DNA of 64,000 bases. It comes from Vitellaria paradoxa (lineage: Eukaryota; Streptophyta; Magnoliopsida; Ericales; Sapotaceae). The notes under the pieces were generated by a model. The model did not search any database. It had not been told where the DNA came from and worked only from the letters and a program-made list of their open reading frames with translations. The translations under genes were made by a program, and so were the position numbers. Shown piece by piece: positions 22,601-33,307 of this stretch (position 1 is its first letter; the number at the start of each line of letters is the position of its first letter). Where the stretch lies: NCBI GenBank assembly GCA_019916065.1, contig CM034239.1, forward strand, positions 34,310,419 to 34,374,418. The letters run 5' to 3'.

Positions 22601-25600
22601 TTGTGATAAGACTCAGTTAAAAACCCACTCCGATACCATGTCAAGAAACCAAACAATACGTAAGAGGAGTGGGCTTTAACCTTAAAACCTAGTGATAGGT
22701 GGTGTTGGACCTATCTCAATCCCAAAAGCTAGCTCAAGAGGAGAGGTTTTTCCTCACACTTATAAACTGACCACTAGTCCCTTTCCATAATCGATGTGAG
22801 AAACCCTAACAATCTCCCTCTTCAAACACCGGCCCTTCGGTCGAAAGAAGCAATAACCCTTTCTCCCAATGGGCTGAGATTAATGGTACACCTATACTCG
22901 GATACTAGTAAAGAAGCCCAACTATGCATAAGAGGAAGAGTCTCAACCTTAAAACCTAGATGTTAAGGTAATGGAAGTCCATTTCTTAAATGGGAGGAAT
23001 AACTTTTCTCATGGGCCGATGTGGGACAATTTATGTAAGTTAGAATAAAGAGGTCACATGCCTTTGTTGAAAGGAATCTACTTTTGACAACTTCTCAAAA
23101 AGCTGATACATTTTCTAGAAGAACTTGACTTCTAAACACCAAGAAATAAGCATTGTATAACTTTGTCAAAGAAGATAATTAAAGTAAAGAATACTTTGTC
23201 ATTCCTAGTAACACTACTCTAGGAACACCTTGTTCCTTCATCAAAGGTTTATAATTAATTACCAATCTAGAAACATCTTGCTCCTTTTCAGCTACATTAT
23301 TTACGTTAAAAGAAAAAAAAAAAGGAAACACGATACAGTGAGAAGAAGATTTCTTCATAATACCTAATTTCTACATTATTTAGTGGTGCTCGGCTTGTCC
23401 CATTCTAAGCTTTTCTGATCCTCAACTTATTACTGTAAGGAATCTTAAAATAATGCATTTATTATAATTTATAATCTCATTTGGTTTATTATTTTGGGTA
23501 AAGTGATGTACTTCCGACGATCCCGTCATGGTACTCATAACTTTGAAGACTACCTTGGGTTTGTATTCAGGAGGAGGATCCTCTTCACTAATCAAAGACA
23601 AAGTTTGCTCTTGATCCTCCATATTTATGGTCAATGTCATGGCTTTCACTGCCATCTTGGAGCTTGTAATTTACAGTTCAAATATTCTTGCGGCCCTAAG
23701 CTTTAGAGTTCAATCTCATGAGTATAATTTTCTCCCATGATCAGAAATTATAGCTGTACTCTATAAAACTCTGGTCAAAGTTTTGCATACCATATGTCCT
23801 AATGCTAGAAACATAAGTATACCAGGAAAGACTTTTGGTTGAAACTAATTTATTGAGTCGTTCATGAAATGTACCAAGCATATTGAACTTGTCATTCCAT
23901 CTGGAAATCTCCTGCTTAAGCATAACCTCACCACTCCATTTGTGCACTCAGATTCTTAGTTGAATGACATCCTCACCAAGACATTAGCTCGTCCTTTGTT
24001 TCAGCAGTTGTCTGCCAAAGTAGACATGTTTGATCTTCATCACCCGATTTATGAGGGAGTGGTAGAAGAACAAGACAATAACTCCGTATATCCTAGTTTC
24101 CTTTTCTATTTTGGACAATTGTGTTCGGTTGCATCCTGGAACTTTGATTATAAATACAATACGAGAGAGAAGGGGATAATCACTCCATTCCAATATCTTC
24201 TCTCTTTCTTCCAACCCATTCTGTTTGTTTCTTTCAACCATGCTTCAAATTCAAGTTCTTCTTGTCAAGGATCAAACATTAATAAGTAATTAAATGACAT
24301 TTGTTTGCAAGGTACACGTGGAAGAAAGTAATTATAAATGACAAAACAATGAGGATAACTTCATGAATATTCATAAACTATGTCGTAAAATCATGACATA
24401 AACTGAAATGGGAAGGAACTACTCACAGCAACTGTGCAAGCAATATATCCCGGTTTCTCTCTGTAATCAACTGGCCTGACACAAAGTAGAATGACTGCCC
24501 CAACATACCAGGGGATAGCAGCAAGGAAGAAACCAATAATGAACCTTCACAAAACAGACAGCTTATTACCATCAGCTTATTACCATTTATGTCAGGACCA
24601 TGCCACGAAAAAGAATTCAATATAAAATAGGATATGACATCAAATCCATCCCATATCAGGTATCAACATTCAGAAGCCCTGGTACCTAGGTATCAACAGT
24701 TTTTATCAGATTCATAAACAAATTTATTTTGATACCTTAAGTTCAAGCAGTAAAATGAAAATTACTTCATCCACAAAGCCATGAATCCAAATACACTTAT
24801 CAGTTGGTAAATGATGAACAACATTTACACAAGCTGCAGAAAACAATCTAAAAATTTAGAAATCACAATTCTAACAAGACAAATGAGACTCATCAAGTTC
24901 ACCTAGATGCCCCCTGGGATTAGCCCGAGTGGCTCATGGGTATACTCCCCACAGAGACCACACAAGTTCGATTCCTGACTCAAGTAGGGTGTGCATGAGG
25001 GGCAGCGTATATCGCCCCAGTTTACCTATCAGTTACGCAGTTCGTTGAGGGTTGCAATAAATCGAGAAGGGTTCCTAGTTACCCCAAAAAAAAAAAAAAA
25101 AAAGAAAAAAAAAAAGAGGTTCACCTAGATAAAAATAAATTGGCAATTGTAAAGTGATTTATTTAAGAAAACTTGCAAGATCTCATGGAACTCAACATTA
25201 TTATAGGAACTTAAATAATGTTTCCATGACAAATGAAAATATCCTCGAATAGAGAAGAGACAAAGGTGGAAAATTTACAGAGCAAAAATCAGTAAGAAAG
25301 GAATAAAAAAATAAAAGAAACAAGGACAAAAAGAGAGCAACCCATAGACTGATACATGGGTCCCTGTCATCACAATCTAAGCAGAAATTATAGTAATTTA
25401 AGCTATATTAAAAGAAAATGGAAAATCCTACTCTTGATAATTGACCACTCAAAAATGCAAAAGCAAACTCACAAATAGAGGCATGTGCACAAAAACACAT
25501 GCTTGCATGCACTCAAATGTTCATAGAAAGAAAAAGACATTCCTTCAAATAATGCGGCCAATTAATCAAAAGATGGGTTTAATGGAGTCTATGGACTTTA

Positions 25601-27428
25601 TTGGAGTCTTAAGTGTCTAAAGAAAAATTAACACGCAGTGAGATACAGAGGACCAAAACAAGCTTAGAAGTTCGGACACTTCTAACAAAGTGACAGACTC
25701 GTGTCTTGTCCATACTGAATATACTAAGATTCATCACACTACCAGTAAGTATCAAAGGCCCATCTAAAGCTGTCCCATTATTTTTGTTATTATTTTTATT
25801 TAAACAATATACACTCTTCGGACACTTACTTAGACACTAGGACACATGTGAAACGTATTATAACTTTGAAGTGAAAATTTGGACTTAAATAATAAGATAA
25901 AAACAATATGAATTTATATTCATTAATTTCTTATCCCTCCAATTATTTACTTAATCCACTGAACATCAGTTTTACATTTAGTCAAGCTTCTTCACAAGCA
26001 CTAGTCTCAAGTTACAAGCTTGACTATAACATAACCAAGAGAGATATGACCATGTAAACAGAAGTGGGAGCAAATTGGCTTGCCAACTCAATTTAACAAA
26101 ACAACGCTTTAGTCCCAAACTAGCCAGGTTGGCAATAAGAATCTAGGTCAAAAATAGCTGACTTCGACTAGTTTGAGACTGAGACTTTCTTGAGATGAGT
26201 AACAGGCTAAAGGTGCAAATTTTAAACATAGATTCACTTTCATCCAAGTGAATAATCTAGTACACCTCAACAAACATGTTTCCTGTCGGGAACTACATAC
26301 TACAAGAGGAAGGTGCAAAACTCACAAACAAATTTACATATCAATCCCAATCCTTCAGATCATGGTGTATATTTACACATACATTAATTAAACAATAAGA
26401 CATCAAAATAATTTTTTTTTTCTTTTTGCTAATTAATAAGCATCAAAATGATTACTTACAAGCACCAACCCACCCCACAGCCACAACAAGGAAGGCGACC
26501 CTCTCCTACTGGTCTTCCTTCGGCAACCGCATAACCTGGAGCAGGATAACAGCAAACGAAATTCCAAGATATACAACTCTCAGGTATGTTTGGAACAAGG
26601 ATTTATGGAAAGATAAATTTAAGCGAAGAGAAAATAAAATTATTAGTTCACATTATTTTTATTTTTTATTTTTTTATTTTTATTTTTATTTTTTTACGTG
26701 TAATTAAGTAACAAATTTTAACCAAAAATGAAATAAATACAAAATTTTCACTCCACTTTGTTTCCTACCATTTTACTTTATTTTCTTTTCTTCCACAAAT
26801 CCATCCTCCAACAATAGCATCAAGGAATATAAAAAATATGAAGCAACTAAGGTTCAGCAAAGGAAAATGGCGGAAGCTTATAGATAACCATAATTTTTTC
26901 TTTTCCCAAGAATTCATTGGAATTCAGCAGACTGATCTTAAATTAAAGTAGTAATCACTACAATTTATCACCCGCTACCAAAAAATGATATTTGTATATT
27001 TGTCCGAATTAACTTTCATATATGATTCCTTTCCTTTGGCACATAAACTTCTGTCAAAGTTTCAATGCCTTTCAGATTGACTACACAAAAGAAACCATCC
27101 ACAATCCCATTTTCAGCTTTCGAGATCTAAAGTGTTTAAACAGAACAATGCCAATAAATCATCCACAATCCGAACTAGAAAGAAATTTGGTACCCGGAAC
27201 TGCTTGATAGCCATGGACGTAGTATGGAGGAGCAGACGGAGGAGCAGACGATTCGGTAGCACCGGGAGGTGGAACCGGTTGAGGGAATCCGATCGCCGGC
27301 TGCGGAGGGTAGTTGGCCACTCCCTGGAACGTTCCATACTGAGGCTGCGACGTCTCTTGCTCATGGTGGTGGTGATAATGAGGCGGACCGCCACCGGCGA
27401 ATCCTCTCTCCTTCCCTTCTCCAGTCAT
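16678..27428 (-). CDS. 60S ribosomal protein L18a-like membrane protein, four coding exons
   Basis: Exon 1 27428-27194, exon 2 26535-26460, exon 3 24544-24427, exon 4 16731-16678; all introns are GT-AG and the joined frame is open, giving 160 aa. The plant L18a-like family is recognisable from QYGTFQGVANYPPQPAIG and FPQPVPPPG in exon 1, GYAVAEGRPV and RLPCC in exon 2, GFFLAAIPWYVGAV and DYREKPGYIACTVA in exon 3, and AVLATIAIVFGAT at the end. The first half is His/Pro-rich. The second has two hydrophobic segments (WCLFIIGFFLAAIPWYVGAV and YIACTVAAVLATIAIVFGA), so it is probably a small membrane protein, not a ribosomal subunit. The ATG at 27428 is the first in frame after an upstream stop, and the length fits the family (about 150 aa). 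Function is not established. Oddity: the last intron is 7,695 bp and full of retroelements, while introns 1 and 2 are 658 and 1,915 bp. Confidence 0.93.
17220..18100 (+). pseudogene. L1-type LINE ORF1 (DUF4283-like) fragment
   Basis: The open stretch at 17244-17468 reads AVWRIKDGFAISVWGGNVSS, FAFQLEDDQIKI and VMEHLLVLE, which match the DUF4283 domain of plant L1 retrotransposon ORF1 proteins (nucleic-acid-binding chaperones for reverse transcription). The following sequence is broken and I cannot place the zinc knuckle. An ORF2 endonuclease relic with the same orientation lies at 19430-19580, with copia sequence between. Confidence 0.65.
18380..19025 (+). pseudogene. Ty1/copia reverse transcriptase C-terminus and RNase H, broken
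   Basis: Frames read FMSVSRPIHYATVLRIL and YVKGTLFHGLYYSS (end of RT), then ASDPIDCHSTTRYYFFLSDS, EYRALTDTAQKLL, LRWLLKEMGISHAI, and HDLTKHVKINCHFVHQ, DLLAKAHSLGQFQDLVSKLE (RNase H to C-terminus). Stops and frame changes interrupt it. It stops where the polypurine tract GCGGGGGA and an LTR begin. The 5' two thirds of the element are missing. Confidence 0.85.
19026..19257 (+). mobile_element. 3' LTR of the copia element
   Basis: A 232-bp LTR beginning TGTTAGAA and ending with its inverse TTCTAACA, right after the polypurine tract. It contains two TATATTCCCTAGG repeats (about 19089 and 19147). No second LTR is visible, so the element is 5'-truncated. Confidence 0.85.
19430..19580 (+). pseudogene. 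L1-type LINE ORF2 endonuclease start, broken
   Basis: The frame reads KPMLVLS, stop, NRQGVG with stops, ALRETIKAHYLFIVFLMETK, then VKMEKICRSLKF. This is the beginning of the apurinic-type endonuclease of plant LINEs (pattern LSWNCRGLGNP...FLMETK). It carries several stops. With the ORF1 piece at 17220-18100 it probably comes from one LINE split by the copia element. Confidence 0.75.
19880..22430 (+). pseudogene. endogenous pararetrovirus (Caulimoviridae-like) relic
   Basis: Broken reverse transcriptase blocks run from about 19930 to 20440, including a YIDDM catalytic motif near 20150, followed by an RNase H-like part to about 20970. A short open frame at 21016-21336 (acidic, Ser/Lys-rich) and further relics continue to about 22430. 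The style fits plant pararetroviruses and not Ty3 or copia elements: no LTR, integrase or target duplication is seen. Many stops, frame changes and a small insertion at 20772 make it inert. Genus cannot be fixed by eye, and the downstream part is assigned only by continuity and orientation. Confidence 0.7.
20772..20805 (+). mobile_element. tiny retroposed insertion: 14 bp plus poly-A
   Basis: GTTCTTTCTTTATC followed by 20 A is flanked by perfect 12-bp copies of TCAAGAAGATTT (20760-20771 and 20806-20817). It has the structure of a severely 5'-truncated poly-A retroposon. Confidence 0.75.
22440..23035. repeat. LTR- or TRIM-like block with direct repeats
   Basis: A segment containing ACCTTAAAACNTAGRTRTTAAG, CATTTCTTAWATGGGA and AATAACTTTTCTYATG occurs at about 22470-22560 and again at about 22950-23020. 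A third partial copy of CTTTAACCTTAAAACCTAG lies at about 22674. Phrases such as GATACCATGTCAAGAAACC and GATGTGGGACAA are common in plant dispersed repeats. Class is undetermined. Confidence 0.5.
23080..23655 (-). pseudogene. possible antisense pararetrovirus fragment
   Basis: The minus strand has an open stretch at 23655-23422 and, further down, a short block that resembles the start of a pararetroviral reverse transcriptase domain (near 23260). The match rests on short similarity only, and the orientation is opposite to the larger relic. It may belong to something else. Confidence 0.3.
23820..24057 (+). pseudogene. Ty1/copia C-terminal fragment
   Basis: Reads TKHIELVIPSGNLLLKHNL, TTPFVHSDS, a stop, LNDILTKTLARPLFQQLSAK and VDMFDLHHPIYEG, the usual end of a copia RNase H/C-terminal region. 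It is followed by a purine tract GAGGGAG and LTR-like sequence. Confidence 0.75.
24058..24269 (+). mobile_element. probable copia 3' LTR
   Basis: Starts TGGTAGAAGA and ends near TCTTCTTGTCA, roughly inverted ends. It contains a TATAAATACAATACGAGAG box about halfway, like a retrotransposon promoter. The boundaries are approximate. Confidence 0.5.
24909..25118 (+). mobile_element. tRNA-derived SINE in intron 2 of the L18a-like gene
   Basis: Flanked by perfect 12-bp GTTCACCTAGAT (24897-24908 and 25119-25130). It has an A-box-like TAGCCCGAGTGGCTC at about 24921, a B box AGTTCGATTCC at about 24965, and a long A-rich tail. It is antisense to the host gene. Its 3' part (CAGTTCGTTGAGGGTTGCAA onward) is shared with the SINE at 12498, but its head differs. 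Confidence 0.9.
25131..26459. other. rest of intron 2, no further features seen
   Basis: AT-rich sequence without recognisable elements. Confidence 0.5.
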
Positions 27429-27499
27429 CTTTTTCCAAAATCTACCAAAAACACTTCCAAGCGCTTCAGATGACAAAGATCATTTGACTTCTTTTATTA

Positions 27500-28330
27500 A
27501 TTAATTGATATTTTCATCTAATATCCACTCTATTAATTAAATGAAATAACAGCATTCACATTGTGATAATTAGTTGACTTTTCCTTTCAAAGTTTATCAA
27601 GTAACTCAATCAATTAAAGTTAATAAATCCGGAGAAAATATTTAATTATGTAACCCACTAGGTAATTAGTTTATATAGTAAGCAACACCAAACAAAATTG
27701 TGTTAAATTATAAATTATTAACATATTTAATTAAATTAAAAAATTTGTCAAAAAATTAATTTAATAATAATATGATATATTCAATATAAAATTTGACCTA
27801 ATATCATTGAGTGTTATTTAATGTATCAATGGATAGCGCTAAGGGTTGCACTCATTGAAGTAAGATAAAGTAGACAAATAATGAGTCCAACCAATCTTGG
27901 TACTAAGCTAGTACAACTGAAGTTAGTGCATTTGTGACTTAATGTTAGTATTGAACAATGACATGTTTGCATCTTTGGAATCTTCTTGCCTCTAACTGGA
28001 TATGCAATGATGCATTCGGAGAATAGTCAAAAATTGAAAGCATTGCATGTTAAATGGGAGTCAACCAAATATCCCTCCAACGAGCTAGTTAGTAAATAAT
28101 TTTGATTGGAAAAATTATAACATGTAGTCTATGAAGTATTCATCTTTTGACAATATCTTCTTCTTCTATTTATAATCTCTATCCCTCTTAATTGGTTGAT
28201 GAGTATGTAATATTATATATTTTTATATTATTGTGGCACATTCATTGTGCATTTATCTTTTCTTTTGATTTGATATCATCACAATTACTTCACTTTCTTG
28301 TATTTACAATGTTTATGGATTTTTAGGCAT
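27500..28330. other. AT-rich upstream region of the L18a-like gene
   Basis: It should contain the promoter of the minus-strand gene starting at 27428. I cannot pick a certain TATA box among many A/T runs. No other gene is seen. Confidence 0.4.
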
Positions 28331-29620
28331 TAAATATAGCATTTGAGGCCTATAGACACCGTAGGGTGCAAGAGAAGAGGAGCTGAGACAGAGAAATAAA
28401 GAAAATTGCAAAATATAAGCTATAACAATTGCCACATTTTGACCAAAGAAATTGTGTCACGACTAGAGGAACTTAGAAAAACAGGAAATCTGAACCAATA
28501 ACTACGTTTGGATAATTCGATAGCGTCCAAACGCTAGTGTCTAGGGATACCCCTACTTGCGTGTAAGGTCAGATGCCCACACTCAAATTCAGCAAATTTA
28601 CCCAAAGGTCAAGATATGGCCAAGCCATCCAGATGCTAGCCACATTTGAACTCCAACTCTCCATGCAAACCGAATCTCCAAAGAGTAACTTGTTCTTAAC
28701 CCTCTCCTCTTCCCCTATTCCATTCCCCTTTATTTATTTTATCTCCTTGTAATTTCTTTGTAGATTTTGTAATTTCAATTATAAAACCTTAGTTTTGGTG
28801 GAAGTTAGATTCAAGCACTTTTGGGTTCTTCAAAGTTTTGTAATGATAAAGTTTTTGCTTTCAGTGATTAATCTCTTTGTTTTGATGAATGATTATTGTT
28901 TAATTTTCATATAAATTAATTAAGTAATGTTCTCATCTTCAATTTTTTGCATGAACCATAGATTTTTGTATATTCATTTATTAGATTTAATTTCTTACCT
29001 AATTAGACTTATAATTTCCTAAATTATAATGAGAATTAATCATCCACTTTACTTAGTGCATAAGAAATTAGAAAATTGGTTTCTAAGAATGCAAGCTAGC
29101 TTTGATTAGGATTGCTAATTTCATATTGGTATCTCAAAAGTTTGGTGAACCATCTAGATAATCAAACTCTTTAGTTCAAATTTCATTGCATCCATGTATT
29201 TCAATGTTTCCCAAACTAAATCTCTAGTCGATGGATTGCAGATGAGTTATCAAGTTGTCATTACTTGTAAAAAAGGTGCCCACAAGGTATTTGACGAAAT
29301 ATACCTTTTACAATTTAATTTTAATTCCTTTAATTTTATGTTATTTACTTATAAGTTCACCATTTAATTTATTTGTCCTTTTTAATTTATTGTCTTTAAA
29401 AAATTTACATTTTTCTCAACTCATCAACCATCCACCAAATTCAACATTCTAAATTAGGTTAGTTTAAAGTTGGAATCACTTACTAGTTTATAAGAGTAAA
29501 CTGTGAGTGTGCTTCAAAAAACTGACTGAAACCAAGTCTTTCTCTATGGATAAAATGACCCAATCTTTTCGATATTATATTGCAATGACTCTATGCACTT
29601 GCGAGAGCTCAAAAAAAACT
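28330..29620 (+). mobile_element. probable 5' LTR of an Athila/Tat-like Ty3 element
   Basis: Non-coding DNA that ends in CTATGCACTTGCGAGAGC and then a degenerate primer-binding block TTAGCATTATTGCTGGGGAG (29621-29640), which recalls the TTGGCGCCGTTGCCGGGGA site of Athila-type elements. A gag-like relic follows. The left end of the LTR is not identifiable. Confidence 0.45.
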
Positions 29621-29859
29621 TTAGCATTATTGCTGGGGAGAGCAAGTGTTAGGGTGCAATACTAAAATAGGAGGATGTCATTTGAGAAATTAGGTAATTT
29701 ATTTCCTTTCTTCAATAGTAATTTTCTTTTTCTTTCGCACTGTAATATATTAATATACATATCATATAGTTTAATTTGCATTCTAGATTAGTTTTTATAT
29801 TTTTATTTCATTTTTTTATTTACATACACTTGTGAACATAGAATTCAGTACATATACAT

Positions 29860-31157
29860 CTACTTCACTTGACACCCCAAACACATATAGATTATCTAGG
29901 AGGCTTTTATAGCTACGACGTTGTCCTAGAAACCTTTCATGTGTTACCCCAATTCTATGGGCTAGGAAATAAAGACCTCCTCTTCCTGTCGATAATTTTG
30001 AGTCGATTTGTGCATTTAGAATGAATTGTATCATAGATGACAACTTTAGGTTATTGGTTTTTCCTCCATCAATGCAAAGTATGCCTGGAGAACGTGTCTA
30101 TGCCACTGGTAACTCATTCGGAAATTGGGAAGGCTTCTATAATGCTTTCATTGAAAATTTTCTTCATTTACATCAAATTTTAACTTTAGATTTCAATTAG
30201 AAATTTTTTCTCAAAATAAGGATGAAGCATTTTATAGATGTTAGGAGTGATTTAGTAAACTTTTGCAATCCTTCCCAATCATGAATATAAGTTGTGGTAC
30301 ATCTTTGAATCTTTTATAATACTTTATCTATCAAGGTGTAACACATTTGTGATGACATATTCAAAGGAAAGTATCTTGACTCCACTCTAAAAGAGGCATG
30401 CCATGTTCTTGAAGTCTACGAGAATAAAAGGCTTAAGGGAGAAATGAAGTTGAAATTCAAGTCTAATGCTCTTGAGAACCACACCAACCAATTTTTGCAA
30501 GACTCCCTGTCACACGAATCTTATTCTTTACTTTTTGGGAGTCATGTATGTCAGGATCCTATATTTGACATTGTATACTCCAATCTCACACCACTGACCA
30601 AGCCCTATCATGAAAAATCTAGGGTCATGTTGCCTTTTGCATATGAGGATAAACCTTTAGAGACCTTAGATTCCAAGTGGAGCTATTACACTGACCTTGA
30701 GTCTTTTGCTTCATTCTCATCAAACTCTCTCATTCATGAGACTTCCTTTACCTTTATTGAGAATCTAGAGAGATGCAATTTATTCCTACCCACTGAGCAT
30801 GATGCTCATCCCATTCCAACCACCTAGGCCACCTTTGAGAGTTTTAGGAGTCATTTTGAGAGCATATATCCCATATGGCCTAAGGAGCACGTCATTGAGT
30901 TTATCACTTTCCTACCACTCACTTATACACTTGAAGATAAGAATGATGCATACCACATATTTCATGTATTGTCCCCAAAGAAGAGTCTAATTAAGGCAGA
31001 AGTGAGTGAAGAGTTCACCCAAACCTACCATCAGTGGGGGAGGGAGGTAGCACATGTAGATTTCTTAGGTATCGAAAGACTATTTAAGAGGCCTATATTC
31101 ATATTTTTGATCTTCAATATGTGTTATATTTGGGGTTGTTTGGACCTTAAGAGGTAA
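29860..31157 (+). pseudogene. gag-like relic with two open segments
   Basis: Open segments at 30444-30827 and about 30828-31157 are in continuous order. Before them, broken frames give WYIFESF (about 30298) and DIFKGKYLDSTLKEACHVLE (about 30356-30416), the pattern of a Ty3 Gag capsid end. The open parts (for example SHVCQDPIFDIVYSNLTPLT and EEFTQTYHQWGREVAHVDFL) match no family I recognise. They are probably an extra ORF or spacer of a non-autonomous LTR element. No protease or polymerase follows; the next element starts at 31407. Confidence 0.4.
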
Positions 31158-33307
31158 TCCCCCTCTGTTATTTGTCCCTTACCCAAAGTTATATACACAC
31201 ACATGTATATTATATGTATAAACACACATAGAAGATGCTTTGAAGGGAAGAAAAAGAAAAGGCAGGGTGATTGAAATAACAAGGGGCAGTGGACCTAAAA
31301 CCTAGGTCCTATAGCTTGGATGGGGTAAATCATAAGACTGAATTCAGTAAAAAATTACGAAAAAGCTTGCTATAAATTGGCTAATGTGACAGTCTATGTA
31401 CGCGAATGTGACATCCTTAATTTTTATTATTTTAAATGCATTATTAATTTAATTTTTACTTTATTTTATGCTTAGAAATTGATTGGACTTCAATTGTTAC
31501 ACATTTGTCCATTTAAATATATTTCCTAAATGCACATTAATGATATACAATTCTTGTTTTGTAGGATTCATTCCCAATTGCTTGATCATGGAAAGTAAGC
31601 TGAAATCAATCACAATGTGAGTAATAAAAGTTACAAATGAAAGAATCAATGAAGGAAAAAAATAGAAGAGGATGTAGTATATGTTGACCATATTCAAATA
31701 CTCATATGGCAGATTCAGATACCACGATAAAGTCTTGAGAAATGTAGCATATTCGAATGCAACATGGTGATATTCAAATGCCTGTAACATCTTTCATGTG
31801 AGCCCCTTCCTAAAATCACGAACAATAATCTAAAAATCAATGGGAAAACCTATTGCATGAGCCTGAAAGCTTTGAGAAAAATTACACATAACACCTACAT
31901 AAGGACTTAGCTTACATCACGGGGATTATCTGATTTGTTAATTTTTTCAATTACAGCTTCCTATTAATTTTGTGGGAGAGGGGGAGGGAATTCTTAGTTT
32001 TAATACTGTTTTTAATTTTTAACTTCAGTTTTCAACTTCAAGTAGTGTAATTTGATTTTAATTCAATTCAAATTTGAATTTCAGTTCTTCATTTTTCAAG
32101 TTTTTCCATTAATTTTTTGTTTTTAAATTTACAATGATGATTGGCTAAGTTCCTCTTGGGCTAAGGCAAGGGCAATACCCTTTCTATTGATTCTCAAGAT
32201 GCAGCTTCATAATTCTATTTGGAGTTCTTCATTTACCAATTGATTTTTGTGTCTAATTACTTTAAAACTCATTGTCTTAAGTTCTGATTAATACTGGTTT
32301 ATATATTCCATTGATGAGTTCATAGATGTTGCTTAAATTAGAACTCTCATGACAATTTTATATGTGAGTTGCTAGACTTATAATTTCTGTCATCCTTAAG
32401 ATGGATTATGTACATCAAGTGTTTGATCTATGGCTTGTTTCAATCAAATTTATTTTCTGCGAAATCAGTACAAAGTGAATTGGTAAATTGTAAACTTATC
32501 ATTTTGAGAATTAGTTGGGTTAGGTGTTGGAACTGTCTTGTCCTTACCTTTTACCATTAGTTTTTAATCAAACCCAAAATTTATTTCCAAAATCAAGAAT
32601 GAAATTTTTTTTTTCAGTCATACATTTTTGTAAGTTTAGTTTTTGGCACTTAAATCAATTAGAATCATTCACCATGTCGCATCTTAGATCCCTGTGGAAA
32701 TTGACCTGGTACTTAACTAGTTTACAGTGTTACTTTGAAGCCTTTCACTTGGAGTATTTGTTTCAATTATTCAGTTTATATAAAAAGTTTTCAATTAAAT
32801 CTGAAGCAAAGCAATTGAAAATAATGACAAGCAAAAATTTTAATTGTACTAATTTGGTATTATTTTAAAATTTATTCAGTTTTAATCTAAATTAATTAGT
32901 TGATTAATTAAGTTTATAATATATCCTAATTAGATTCAGTTAATCAGTTAGTATAAAACAAAAAAAATCATTAGTTGATGCTAGCCACGTGGCTACAACG
33001 TGGCAAGTGTAGGTTTATATATCATGGTGTAAGGCTTGTGATAAGCCACCTAAGAAGTTAGGGGAAAAAAAAGAGTTTGAGGCGATGATTACCTAGCTGC
33101 CCAAGGTATATGTAACTTATATATATAAGTTATAAGTTGAAGAAAAAAATGGTAAGGAAGAAAAAATAGCAAGGAAAAGGTAGTGAGAAAAAAAAAAAAA
33201 GCAAAAAAAGGGGGGGAAACTTAAGAATTTTAGCCAGATTGTTGAGGTAAGTTATTTTATTTTGTTAGTTTAAAATTAAATCTATAGGAGATTAAATAAG
33301 TTAAATA

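Larger units (their letters stand above)
16732..24426 (-). other. 7.7-kb last intron of the L18a-like gene, filled with retroelement relics
   Basis: The donor GTGAGT (minus strand, 24426-24421) and acceptor TGTGCAG (16738-16732) fit well and joining keeps the frame. All recognisable elements inside (LINE, two copia pieces, pararetrovirus relic) lie antisense to the gene, apart from one possible fragment at 23080-23655. Confidence 0.85.

Noticed and set aside
27429..27476. 16-codon N-terminal extension of the L18a-like protein
   Set aside because: It would start at TTG; the first in-frame ATG is 27428, which also gives the usual family length.
27132..27487. plus-strand open frames of 60-113 codons
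   Set aside because: Shadows of exon 1 of the L18a-like gene on the opposite strand.
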